Below are positions 20,201-27,302 of a stretch of 64,000 nucleotides of DNA, one piece after another. The stretch spans positions 1-64,000 of the forward strand of contig NZ_OZ201293.1 in NCBI RefSeq assembly GCF_964332355.1, read 5' to 3'. The position numbers were made by a program, and so were the translations under genes. The notes under the pieces are model-generated. The model made no database searches, had not been told where the DNA came from, and worked only from the letters and a program-made list of their open reading frames with translations. The stretch comes from Imbroritus primus (GTDB taxonomy: Bacteria; Pseudomonadota; Gammaproteobacteria; Burkholderiales; Burkholderiaceae). Position 1 is the first letter of the stretch; every line of letters begins with the position of its first letter.

Positions 20201-20427
20201 AGCAGGCCGGGTACGCCATTCAGCTCCTGTTCGATCACCGAGGTGATCGAGTCTTCCACCGTCTTGGCGGACGCGCCCGGATAGGTGCTGGTGATCGACA
20301 CCGTGGGCGGCGCGATGTTCGGGTACTGCGCGATCGGCAAGCTGCGGATCGACAACAGACCCCCCAGCATGATGATCAGCGCGAGCACCCAGGCGAACAC
20401 CGGGCGGTCGATAAAAAACTTTGCCAT
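17254..20427 (-). CDS. RND multidrug efflux permease (AcrB/MexB type, HAE1)
   Basis: A 1057-residue inner-membrane proton-driven drug exporter of the hydrophobe/amphiphile RND family. It starts MAKFFIDRPVFAWVLALIIM. Transmembrane helix 4 carries the proton-relay pair DD in AIGILVDDAIVVVENVERI. The essential lysine of helix 10 is in GLSAKNAILIIEFAKDL. Two large periplasmic loops are present, and a His-rich C-terminal tail (EHGVHAHEHAQPK) is visible. It sits between its adaptor and channel genes in one operon. The substrate range cannot be read from sequence. Confidence 0.98.
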   Translation of the reverse strand: MAKFFIDRPVFAWVLALIIMLGGLLSIRSLPIAQYPNIAPPTVSITSTYPGASAKTVEDSITSVIEQELNGVPGLLYYNSTSESNGVSSITVAFQPGTNVDLAAVEVQNRVKRVEARLPEEVRQQGVRVDKAGNNYMMFITLSSKSGNSSAIDLGNYISSSVIDSIRRVPGVGQADMFGTEYAMRIWLDPAKLTGFNLTPVDVTNAISEQNVQVAVGELGGTPSPKGTALNASVTTESRLSTPEQFGNVLLRVNPDGSSVRVRDVARVELGGQDYSTLAYTNGKPSAAIAIKLSPTGNALATAKAVRAKIEELSKSFPEDFQYNVPYDTSAFVQISIEEVVKTLVEAIILVFLVMYLFLQNLRSTLIPTIVVPVALLGTLGTMLAFGFSINVLTMFGMVLAIGILVDDAIVVVENVERIMSEEGLSPRDATRKAMGQITGAIVGITLVLTAVFIPMAFFSGSVGNIYRQFSLSLIASMGFSALLALTLTPALCATMLKPVEKGHTHEKKGFFGWFNRTFHTGSVRYQNTVARILPKSGRFLAAFAVIIGLVVVLFMRLPSSFLPEEDQGYLITVIQLPQNAPQERTLEVLRQVEKHFLEDEKDAVSQMVTVAGFSFFGRGQNGGIAFVLLKDWKERKAENLKVQAVVGRAFGALSQIKDAVIFPLNPPPIPELGNSSGFDFRLQDRAGLGHEKLTEARNMVLGMAAKYPVLSGVRPEGQEDVPQLQIDIDREKARTLGISLADINRTISIAFGSSYVNDFLHDGRVRRVIVQADGSDRQIPSDLDQLRVRNANGQMVALSAFSTSKWIIGSPRLERYNGVPSVKIAGAAAPGRSTGEAMEAMEEIASKLPPGFGFEWSGQSYEERLSGAQAPALYALSILIVFLCLAALYESWSIPVAVLLVVPLGVLGAVLGATLRGMPNDVYFKVGLIATIGLSAKNAILIIEFAKDLQAEGMSLIDATLEAVKLRFRPILMTSIAFILGVLPLVIASGAGSAAQRAIGTGVMGGMITATVLAIFFVPVFFYVVRRIFKGSERQRKFYQEHGVHAHEHAQPKEGN

Positions 20428-20445
20428 CTGACTGGCTCCTTATGA

Positions 20446-21708
20446 TTAGCCTTGTGCCTGGCTGGCGGCCTGGGAGGCCGGTTCTGCGGCCGGTGCGGAG
20501 GCCGGAGCCGCCGCGCTGGCGGGGGCTGCCGCGGGCGCCGAGGCGGGCTGCGCGCCGGCCGGGGCCTTCGGGGCAAACGGCACCGCCTTGGCCGGTGCGC
20601 CCGGCTTGACCTTCTGCAGGCCTTCCACGATCACCTGTTCACCACCCTTCAGCCCACTGTTGATGACCCACTGGTCGCCCCGTGCGACACCGACCTGCAC
20701 GGGGACCGAAGCGACGTTGCCATCGGCACCGACGACCATCACCGACGCGCCCTGGCCGCTGCGCATCAGCGCGCGTTGGGGAACCGTGATGCCATGCTCG
20801 TTGACCGCCTGGTTCACGCGGACACGCACGAACACCCCTGACAGCAGCTCACGCTTGGGATTGGGAAACTCGGCCCGCAGCGTGATGGCGCCGCTGGTCG
20901 GGTCGACCGCCATGTCGGAGAACAGCAACTTGCCTTGGTGTGGATATTCGCTGCCATCGCCGCGCAGCAGCGTCACGGCGGCTTCCTTGCCGCTTACGCC
21001 CTTGAGCCGGCCGGCTTCTACAGCCGCCTTGAGCTTGAACACCTCATCTGCCGGCTGGGTGAAGGTGACCCGCATCGGGTCGACCTGTTCCACCGTCGCC
21101 AGCGGCGTGGCTTCGCCACGGCCGACCAGTGCGCCTTCGGTCACCAGCGCACGGCCCACGCGGCCGGAGATCGGCGCGGTGACGGTGGCGTAGCCGAGGT
21201 TCAGCTGCGCGGTGGTCACGCCGGCGCGGGCCGCTGCGACTTCCGCATCGGCCTGGCGAGCCGCTGCCACGGCTTCGTCGTATTCCTGCTTGCTGATGGC
21301 GTTCACGCCTACCAGCGGGCCATAGCGCTCGGCCTTCTGCCGGCTGGCGGCGGCCGTCGCCTGGGCGCGTGCCAGCGCGGCCTGGGCCGAGGCCAGTTGC
21401 GCCTGGAACGGCGCCGGGTCGATGCGGAACAGTACTGCGCCAGCCTTGACGTCCGAACCTTCGCGGTAGACGCGCTCCTTGACGATACCCTCCACGCGCG
21501 CGCGGACTTCCGCGGTACGGGTGCCTTCCAGGCGGCCGGGCAGTTCGGTGGAGACGGTAAGCGGTCCCGGCGTTACGGTGACGACGCCCACTTCCGGCGG
21601 CGGCATGCCGCCAGCGGGTGCGGCGGCTTTCTTGTCACCGCAGGCCACGAGCGTGGCGACGACGAGCAAGGAAGCGGATATCTGGCTGATGCGGCGGGAC
21701 TTCCTCAT
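20446..21708 (-). CDS. RND efflux periplasmic adaptor lipoprotein (AcrA/MexA type)
   Basis: A 420-residue membrane-fusion protein. The signal peptide ends with a lipobox (VVATLVAC), so it is anchored to the inner membrane. A split lipoyl domain, alpha-hairpin and beta-barrel follow (RVEGIVKERVYREGSDVKAG; later PISGRVGRALVTEGALV). The C-terminal 45 residues are almost all Ala, Pro and Ser, longer than in AcrA. It is first in the pump operon, behind the AcrR-type operator at 21923-21946. Confidence 0.97.
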   Translation of the reverse strand: MRKSRRISQISASLLVVATLVACGDKKAAAPAGGMPPPEVGVVTVTPGPLTVSTELPGRLEGTRTAEVRARVEGIVKERVYREGSDVKAGAVLFRIDPAPFQAQLASAQAALARAQATAAASRQKAERYGPLVGVNAISKQEYDEAVAAARQADAEVAAARAGVTTAQLNLGYATVTAPISGRVGRALVTEGALVGRGEATPLATVEQVDPMRVTFTQPADEVFKLKAAVEAGRLKGVSGKEAAVTLLRGDGSEYPHQGKLLFSDMAVDPTSGAITLRAEFPNPKRELLSGVFVRVRVNQAVNEHGITVPQRALMRSGQGASVMVVGADGNVASVPVQVGVARGDQWVINSGLKGGEQVIVEGLQKVKPGAPAKAVPFAPKAPAGAQPASAPAAAPASAAAPASAPAAEPASQAASQAQG

Positions 21709-21918
21709 AGATAACCCCTGATAACGAGATGAGTCGATGCGCCCCGCAGCAATTGCTGCGCTGCGAGGGCGAATGCATGGTTCTGATTTGCTTCAGACAG
21801 TCGAAGCATGTGCGCTACGAAGGCGGCGGGCGGATCGCGGCAATCCTGCATGGTATGCGCAAATCGCCGCACCGCGCAGAAAAACGAACGGGGCCTGACA
21901 GCACGCCGAGTGTCGCGT

Positions 21919-21946
21919 ATTATATATACATTCGTGGATGTATGTA
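21919..21946. promoter_or_regulatory. AcrR-type operator overlapping the pump promoter
   Basis: The 24 bases at 21923-21946 match the E. coli AcrR operator palindrome, as remembered, at 21 positions. The core is ATACAT-TCGTGG-ATGTAT. A perfect -10 (TATAAT on the minus strand, 21924-21919) for the pump genes overlaps it, so a bound repressor would block transcription. It lies between the pump operon and the divergent TetR gene. Confidence 0.8.
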
Positions 21947-22063
21947 TGACATCACGGCGAAAGGGGGCTTTATAAATGAGGTCGCCGTCGCATTTTGTCA
22001 ATGCCCCGTCGAGACCGACAGGGGCCGAGGAAAGCAGGCAAAGCCTGGAGGATTGCAGAAGTC

Positions 22064-22708
22064 ATGGTCAGGCGAACCAAGGAAGAGGCCCAGGAAACGC
22101 GTAACCGCATCCTGGATGCCGCCGAAAATGTTTTTCACGAGCGAGGCGTTGCACGCACCTCGCTCTCCGATATCGCGCATGCGGCGACGGTGACGCGTGG
22201 CGCGATCTATTGGCATTTTCGCAACAAAGCCGACCTCTTTGCCGCCATGTGCGACCGGATCAAGATGCCCATGGACGCCATGTTCGATCCGGACCGCGTC
22301 GAAGATGGCGATTACGTCGCCCAGTTGCGCCGCATTGGCGAATACCTCTTGCAGCAGATGCTCGACAACCCGCAATGGCGCAAGATTTTCGAGATCCTGT
22401 TCCACAAGTGCGAATTTGTGGAAGACACCGAGCCGATGCTCACGCGCCTCCAGCAGTCGTGCCGCGAAAGCATGACGCGCACCGAGCGCACCATCCGCAA
22501 CGCCATCGAACGCGGCCAGCTGCCGGCCGATCTCGATGTGCCGGTGGCAGTCGCCTATTATCACGCCACGCTCAGCGGCATCATCGGCGACCACCTGTTC
22601 TATCCTGACTGCTCCGTCTTGCGCGGTAACGGCGCGCGGTTCGTCGCGACCCTGGTTGATTCCCTCGCCACGTCTCAGGCCTTGCGCAGGCAACCCGCCA
22701 CCGCGTAA
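22064..22708 (+). CDS. TetR-family repressor of the divergent RND pump (AcrR/TtgR type)
   Basis: A 214-residue TetR regulator. The N-terminal helix-turn-helix is clear (RILDAAENVFHERGVARTSLSDIAHAA, then TRGAIYWHFRNKADLF). The ligand-binding domain fits the AcrR/TtgR group in length and pattern. Its position opposite the pump operon and the AcrR-like operator between them indicate that it represses the pump and probably itself, and is released by pump substrates. The ATG at 22064 starts MVRRTKEEAQETR, the standard N-terminus. Confidence 0.94.
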   Translation: MVRRTKEEAQETRNRILDAAENVFHERGVARTSLSDIAHAATVTRGAIYWHFRNKADLFAAMCDRIKMPMDAMFDPDRVEDGDYVAQLRRIGEYLLQQMLDNPQWRKIFEILFHKCEFVEDTEPMLTRLQQSCRESMTRTERTIRNAIERGQLPADLDVPVAVAYYHATLSGIIGDHLFYPDCSVLRGNGARFVATLVDSLATSQALRRQPATA

Positions 22709-22754
22709 CTCGCCGCCCCGATCCGCGACCGCATGAGCGCCGCCTCGTCGTCGA

Positions 22755-24338
22755 TCAGTCTGTCAGCAGCCCACGCCCTGCGAGTGTCCGCAGCGCCAGC
22801 TCGAGATGCTCCTCGGCGCAGGCCCGTATGGCCTCCGGCGTGGTCAGCCGCTTCTGGTCGTTGTCATGGAAACGGATGCGCTCTTCCCGCTCCGCCGTCA
22901 CCAGATGATCGACCAGCGCGGCGCGTGCATGCGTACCATCAAGCAGCGGCAACACCAGCAACTCCACGATATTCAGCGGCGTCGGCTCATGCAGTGGGCC
23001 GGTCGTGACCGCACGCCCCATCGAAGCATCCTGCCGGACCAGCCAGTCCGCCACCGGCTGCGCACCCGGCGTGCGCGCCACCTGTTGCGCTCGCGTGCGG
23101 ATACGTACCATGCCACGCGCGATCAGCGCGCGCAGCACCATATAGAGTTCCTGCTCGGCCGCGTCTGGCGACTGGCCCTCGCGTTCCGCCACGGCGCGCA
23201 TCTCGGCTTCCAGCGTGGCTGCGGAAAGGCTGCCGGGGCAGGCCGCATTGAACAGTTCGACGAGCCGGTGCTGAAGCACGGTCCCTGGCTGGATCGTCCC
23301 GCCCCACAGCCCCAGCCATGTTGCCGGCGTCACCGGCTCGCCCCGCTCGTCCAGCTGCTGGTGGAAGCCAGCGTAGAACGCGAGTTGCTGCAGTTGCTCG
23401 CGCCCCAGGTCGCGGCGCATGCGCTCCTGCGCATCGGCGTGTACCAGTAAGGTCTGGCGGAATACGCGGTTGTTCAGGAAATCCATGTACTGCTCGAGAT
23501 CGACCTGGTTATGCGCCACATTGTTCAACCGCTGCGCCGCGTCGTCCCCGAGGTTGGCAGGAAACATCGAGGCCAGCATGCCGTCGCCGAGATAGCCGAG
23601 CCCATGATTGAGCGCCCGGCCAGCGAACTCGCGGAAATAGCAGGGACGGTTGTGTTCCTCGAGATACTCGTGCAGCAGGTAGGAGTCGCTGCCATTGGCC
23701 ACCGCCTCGGCTTCCGCATCCACCACATGCTTGAACATGGAGCCGGGGCGCGCGATCTGCTGCATGTATTCCACCATGCCCTTGGCATGGCCGAGGCGCT
23801 GGCTGGGGTCGGCGATCTGGCGCGTGTGGAACAGCATCGCCTCGCGCATTACCTCACGCGTCTTCCAGCCGGGGTACACGTTGTAGCTCACATAGGCCAC
23901 GCCGTCCGGCCGGAGGTAGTCCTTGCACGCGCGCAGGATGGCATCCTGGATGTCCGGCGCCACCCAGCTGTAGACACCGTGCACGATGATGTAATCGAAA
24001 GTGCCCAGCCCCTCCGGCAGGTCGGCGATGCTTGCATGGTGCAAGACAATATTGTTGAGACCGAGCCCCGCGATACGCTGGCGGCCTTCTTCGATCTGCA
24101 CGCGCGAGTAGTCGATGCCGACATACTCCGCTTGCCGATTGCGCGCCGCATGCGGAATCAGGTTGCCGCCCGCCGCGCAGCCCAGTTCCAGCACGCGCGC
24201 CGTGGCGGGCGGGGCGCAACGCAGGCCAAACAGCACGGCAATCGCACCCAGCAGGTCAGGGCTCGATTGCCAGTAAGGATGCGAATCATATGGAACGGCG
24301 TCGTAGTGGGCAGCCGCTTCCTGAAGCTGGGCGTTCAT
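22755..24338 (-). CDS. SAM methyltransferase with methyltransferase regulatory domain
   Basis: A 527-residue protein. The N-terminal part is a class I methyltransferase: the SAM-binding motif VLELGCAAGGNLIPHA, then YVGIDYSRVQIEEG and FDYIIVHGVYSW. The middle matches the methyltransferase regulatory domain family (about 215-300, with HEYLEEHNRPCYFREFAGRA), and a helical C-terminal domain follows. The substrate is unknown. The ATG at 24338 follows GAGGTGCCT; an upstream frame extension to 24548 overlaps the divergent gene and is unlikely. The gene is divergent from the reductase at 24508. Confidence 0.92.
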   Translation of the reverse strand: MNAQLQEAAAHYDAVPYDSHPYWQSSPDLLGAIAVLFGLRCAPPATARVLELGCAAGGNLIPHAARNRQAEYVGIDYSRVQIEEGRQRIAGLGLNNIVLHHASIADLPEGLGTFDYIIVHGVYSWVAPDIQDAILRACKDYLRPDGVAYVSYNVYPGWKTREVMREAMLFHTRQIADPSQRLGHAKGMVEYMQQIARPGSMFKHVVDAEAEAVANGSDSYLLHEYLEEHNRPCYFREFAGRALNHGLGYLGDGMLASMFPANLGDDAAQRLNNVAHNQVDLEQYMDFLNNRVFRQTLLVHADAQERMRRDLGREQLQQLAFYAGFHQQLDERGEPVTPATWLGLWGGTIQPGTVLQHRLVELFNAACPGSLSAATLEAEMRAVAEREGQSPDAAEQELYMVLRALIARGMVRIRTRAQQVARTPGAQPVADWLVRQDASMGRAVTTGPLHEPTPLNIVELLVLPLLDGTHARAALVDHLVTAEREERIRFHDNDQKRLTTPEAIRACAEEHLELALRTLAGRGLLTD

Positions 24339-24507
24339 AGGCACCTCGACAGGGCGAAAACAGGGAAAAGACGAGCCCACCAAGGCTACGTGAGGAAGAG
24401 TCCGATGCCTATGCGGCGAATTCTTATAAGTGTTTCGCAGTGCAAAGTTGCCCCTTCTTCCCGGGCAGGGCATCATGAGGGTTCGCGAAGCGGCAAGGAG
24501 GATTCCG

Positions 24508-25929
24508 ATGGCAGAACGCAAGCGCGCCACACGCGCCCAGTCCACCACGCGCCTGTCGGCCCGGGCTCACCGGCCTGAGCTGCACGACGGCGAGCGATTC
24601 GACCTGATCGTCATCGGCGCGGGTTCTGGCGGCCTGTCGGCAGCCACGCGTGCCGCGCGGCTCGGTGCACGCACCCTGCTGATCGAACGCGATGCCCTTG
24701 GCGGCACCTGCGTCAATCGCGGTTGCGTCCCCAAGAAGCTGCTTTCCTACGGCGCTGGCTGGGCCCAGGTGCTTGGCACCTGCCTCGCCGCCACGGGCGG
24801 GCGCGAAGACTGGTCCGATGCCATGACGCGCGTGCAGGCCGAACTTGGCCGCCTACATGTACGCTACGACGAAAACCTCGAAGGCGCCGGCGTCCTGCTT
24901 GCCGAAGGAAGCGCCGTGCTGGGCGAGGGCGGAATGGTGCAATTGGCCGACGTCCGGCTCCAGGCCCGCAACATCGTCATCGCCACCGGTGCCCGGCCGC
25001 GCACGCTGACCATCCCAGGGGCACAGCTCGCCAGTACCTCCGACGACATCTTCACATGGCAGACGCTGCCCAAGTCCATCATCATCATCGGCGGTGGCTA
25101 CATCGCTGTCGAGCAGGCATCCATCCTCGCGCGCTTCGGCGTCAAAGTGGAAATGCTCGTGCGTTCCGCCGCGCTGCTCGCCAATTTCGATCACGATCTG
25201 GCACAAGGTATTGGCGACGCGCTCATCAGCCAGGGAGTACGCATTCATTTCGGGGCCACGGTCGATTCAATCTCGCAAGGCAACGGTGCAATCGAAGCCC
25301 ACTTCCGTTGCGAAGGACGTGCCGATCGCGTGCGTGCGCAAGCTGTACTCGCCGCCGTCGGACGTCAGGCAGCCACCGAAGGCCTCGGTCTGGAAGCGGC
25401 CGGCGTACAGGTCAACGACAAAGGCGCCATCGTCGTCGGCCGCCATTTCCGCACCACCGCCCGTCATATCCATGCCGTGGGCGACGTCACCCAGCATCCG
25501 CAACTCACGCCGATTGCGGTCGCGCAGGGCCGCGCCCTGGCCCAGCACCTGTTCGGCAAGTACGACATCGTCAACGACGTCGATTTCGACCTGATACCCA
25601 CTGCCGTCTTCAGCGAACCTGCGCTCGGCACCGTTGGCCTCACCGAAGCGGCTGCCGCCGAAAAATACGGCTCCCGCGACCGCATCGAAGTGATTGCCCG
25701 CCGCTTCGTCTCGCTCGAAAACCGTTTCAAAGGCAACGCCCAGCAATCGCTGATCAAGCTCGTCACGCACGCCGCCAGCGGCCGCGTGCTCGGCGTGCAC
25801 ATCATGGACGCCGCCGCGCCAGAAATCATCCAGACCTTTGCCGTGGCCATGCGCTTGCGCGTGCGCATGTCAGACCTGCGTACCACGCTGCGGGTGCATC
25901 CGACGGTGGCGGAAGAGCTGTTTGGTTGA
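24508..25929 (+). CDS. gor: Glutathione-disulfide reductase-like flavoenzyme
   Basis: A 473-residue FAD- and NADPH-dependent disulfide oxidoreductase. It has the FAD site DLIVIGAGSGGLSAATRAAR, the redox-active pair in GGTCVNRGCVPKK, the NAD(P) site IIIIGGGYIAVEQASILARF and the C-terminal HPTVAEELF dimer motif with the active-site histidine. This pattern fits glutathione reductase best; a related disulfide reductase is possible. A basic N-terminal extension of about 30 residues precedes the FAD motif. The ATG at 24508 follows AAGGAGGATTCC. Confidence 0.93.
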   Translation: MAERKRATRAQSTTRLSARAHRPELHDGERFDLIVIGAGSGGLSAATRAARLGARTLLIERDALGGTCVNRGCVPKKLLSYGAGWAQVLGTCLAATGGREDWSDAMTRVQAELGRLHVRYDENLEGAGVLLAEGSAVLGEGGMVQLADVRLQARNIVIATGARPRTLTIPGAQLASTSDDIFTWQTLPKSIIIIGGGYIAVEQASILARFGVKVEMLVRSAALLANFDHDLAQGIGDALISQGVRIHFGATVDSISQGNGAIEAHFRCEGRADRVRAQAVLAAVGRQAATEGLGLEAAGVQVNDKGAIVVGRHFRTTARHIHAVGDVTQHPQLTPIAVAQGRALAQHLFGKYDIVNDVDFDLIPTAVFSEPALGTVGLTEAAAAEKYGSRDRIEVIARRFVSLENRFKGNAQQSLIKLVTHAASGRVLGVHIMDAAAPEIIQTFAVAMRLRVRMSDLRTTLRVHPTVAEELFG

Positions 25930-26412
25930 TTGGCGCAGGCTTCCCCCATAAGAGCGCGCTGCCTCCACCTAGACCGCCGCTGTAGCACCGTGGTTAAGCG
26001 GGCGAAGTGTCTCGCCCGCGAGGTGCTCGTCAGTAACAGCGTCCTACCGATCGCTACCGGAGGCGCGTATATCTCACCTGATCATCCACACGATGGCTTC
26101 ATATTGGCTGGCCAGGCATTTTTTTAACGTTATCTAACAGGTGGGTTGAATTTGGAAAGCAATACTCGCACGATCTTTTGAAGTAATCCATAAACACTAT
26201 TTCTTTCGGTTAAGCACTGTAAATGCGTTGGCTGCGAGCGTTGACGCTATCCAATGTGCTGGGCACCATCGATCTCGCTTGGATGTTCCGTAGTTTCGGA
26301 GTTGGTAGCCCTGTTCGACTCTTCCATCTCTCAAGTCAAAGCGAGGGAGTTGTTCTTGCGAGTCGAGACGGGTCTCCTAAGCCATCAACGTGATGTCATT
26401 GCGAGATAAAAA
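25930..26412. other. AT-richer intergenic islet with a small ORF
   Basis: Base composition drops from about 26030 onward compared with the neighbouring genes. No recognisable gene, only a possible 56-codon ORF at 26223-26393. It may be the remnant of an inserted segment that also includes the orphan gene at 26413. Confidence 0.5.
26223..26393 (+). CDS. Possible small ORF, 56 residues
   Basis: An ATG-to-TGA frame of 56 codons beginning MRWLRALTLSNVLGTIDLAW. There is no clear ribosome site and no recognised family. It could be a gene fragment; it ends 20 nt before the next ORF on the same strand. Confidence 0.2.
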   Translation: MRWLRALTLSNVLGTIDLAWMFRSFGVGSPVRLFHLSSQSEGVVLASRDGSPKPST

Positions 26413-26733
26413 ATGAAAGAAAAAGAAAACGTGTTTGGACTGAATGCGGGCGTATTAGCTGAAGTGCGCGCGAGATTGGAGAGGGCAACAAAAATTTCTC
26501 TCACGGCGCGTGATAGTCTCTATTTCGGTGGCGAGTACTTTAGATATTCCGACGAAAAATTAAGTGTGCTGTTGCATGAAAACTTCATTGAAGACGATGG
26601 CAAGCCGACAGCTGCAGATTTTCCCGAGGTTGCTGTTCTGTTATATGTGAGTGGGGAGGTATCGGCCGTCGATCAACTGAGTGAGAAAGTGCTCCAGCAA
26701 GGTTTCAGACTGCTGTATTCAGGCACTCACTAG
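26413..26733 (+). CDS. Hypothetical protein, 106 residues
   Basis: This acidic small protein is not recognised. It starts MKEKENVFGLNAGVLAEVRA and contains DSLYFGGEYFRYSDEKLSVLL and DFPEVAVLLYVSGEVS; no signal peptide or membrane segment is visible. Codon use is AT-richer than in the neighbours. The ribosome site is weak (GAGAT seven bases before ATG). Small acidic orphan proteins in AT-rich islets are often immunity proteins or remnants of mobile elements, but nothing here proves that. ridA follows about 60 nt later. Confidence 0.65.
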   Translation: MKEKENVFGLNAGVLAEVRARLERATKISLTARDSLYFGGEYFRYSDEKLSVLLHENFIEDDGKPTAADFPEVAVLLYVSGEVSAVDQLSEKVLQQGFRLLYSGTH

Positions 26734-26791
26734 AGTACTCACACACTGAAGCGTTTCTTCATGAGGTGCAACGTTCCTAACAGGAGTTTCT

Positions 26792-27199
26792 GTGCATACC
26801 AAACATCGTGTCATAGCGTCATCGGTCAAAGAGCCGCCACCGGGTTTGTGGTCCAACTGTGTGGTCGTCGGCGAGGTCGTGTATGTGTCAGGCATGACGG
26901 CGCGCGGACCCGATCCCGAGGTCATTCTGGGCAGTGACGAGTATACGCAGGCGAAGGTGATATTCCAGAAAATCGAGGATTTGATCGAGGCAGCCGGTGG
27001 GCGGATGAACGATGTCGTCAAGATGACCATCTACGTGACACGGATTGCCCGCAACACCGAAGTATGGCGCGCCCGCAAAGAGTTCTTCAGTGGAGACTTT
27101 CCGGCCTGCACGCTTGTCGAGGTCTCATCGCTGGCCAAGCCCGAGATTCTGCTGGAGATTGAGGCGATTGCCCATATCGGTTGTTCAGCTGCACTCTGA
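26792..27199 (+). CDS. RidA family protein
   Basis: A 135-residue member of the RidA/YjgF/UK114 family, which hydrolyses reactive enamine/imine intermediates. It shows the family flow GEVVYVSGMTA, IEDLIEAAGGRMNDVVKMTIYVT and a PACTLVEVSSLAKPEILLEIEAIA end. The arginine and glutamate expected at the active site near PACTLVEV are only partly conserved, so it belongs to a Rid subgroup rather than canonical RidA. It starts with GTG at 26792, preceded by CAGGAG at good spacing. Confidence 0.9.
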   Translation: MHTKHRVIASSVKEPPPGLWSNCVVVGEVVYVSGMTARGPDPEVILGSDEYTQAKVIFQKIEDLIEAAGGRMNDVVKMTIYVTRIARNTEVWRARKEFFSGDFPACTLVEVSSLAKPEILLEIEAIAHIGCSAAL

Positions 27200-27255
27200 T
27201 GTGCCGCCACATGATAGATAGCGAGCCACTCGGAGTCCGAATATCGTGCCTCATA

Positions 27256-27285
27256 AAAAATGCCCGGATATGTCCGGGCATTTTT
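27256..27285. terminator. Bidirectional intrinsic terminator between ridA and RND pump
   Basis: ATGCCCGGA-TATG-TCCGGGCAT stem flanked by an A-run and a T-run. It serves ridA on the plus strand and the permease gene on the minus strand. Confidence 0.9.
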
Positions 27286-27302
27286 GTTTCATGGCGACAG
27301 GC

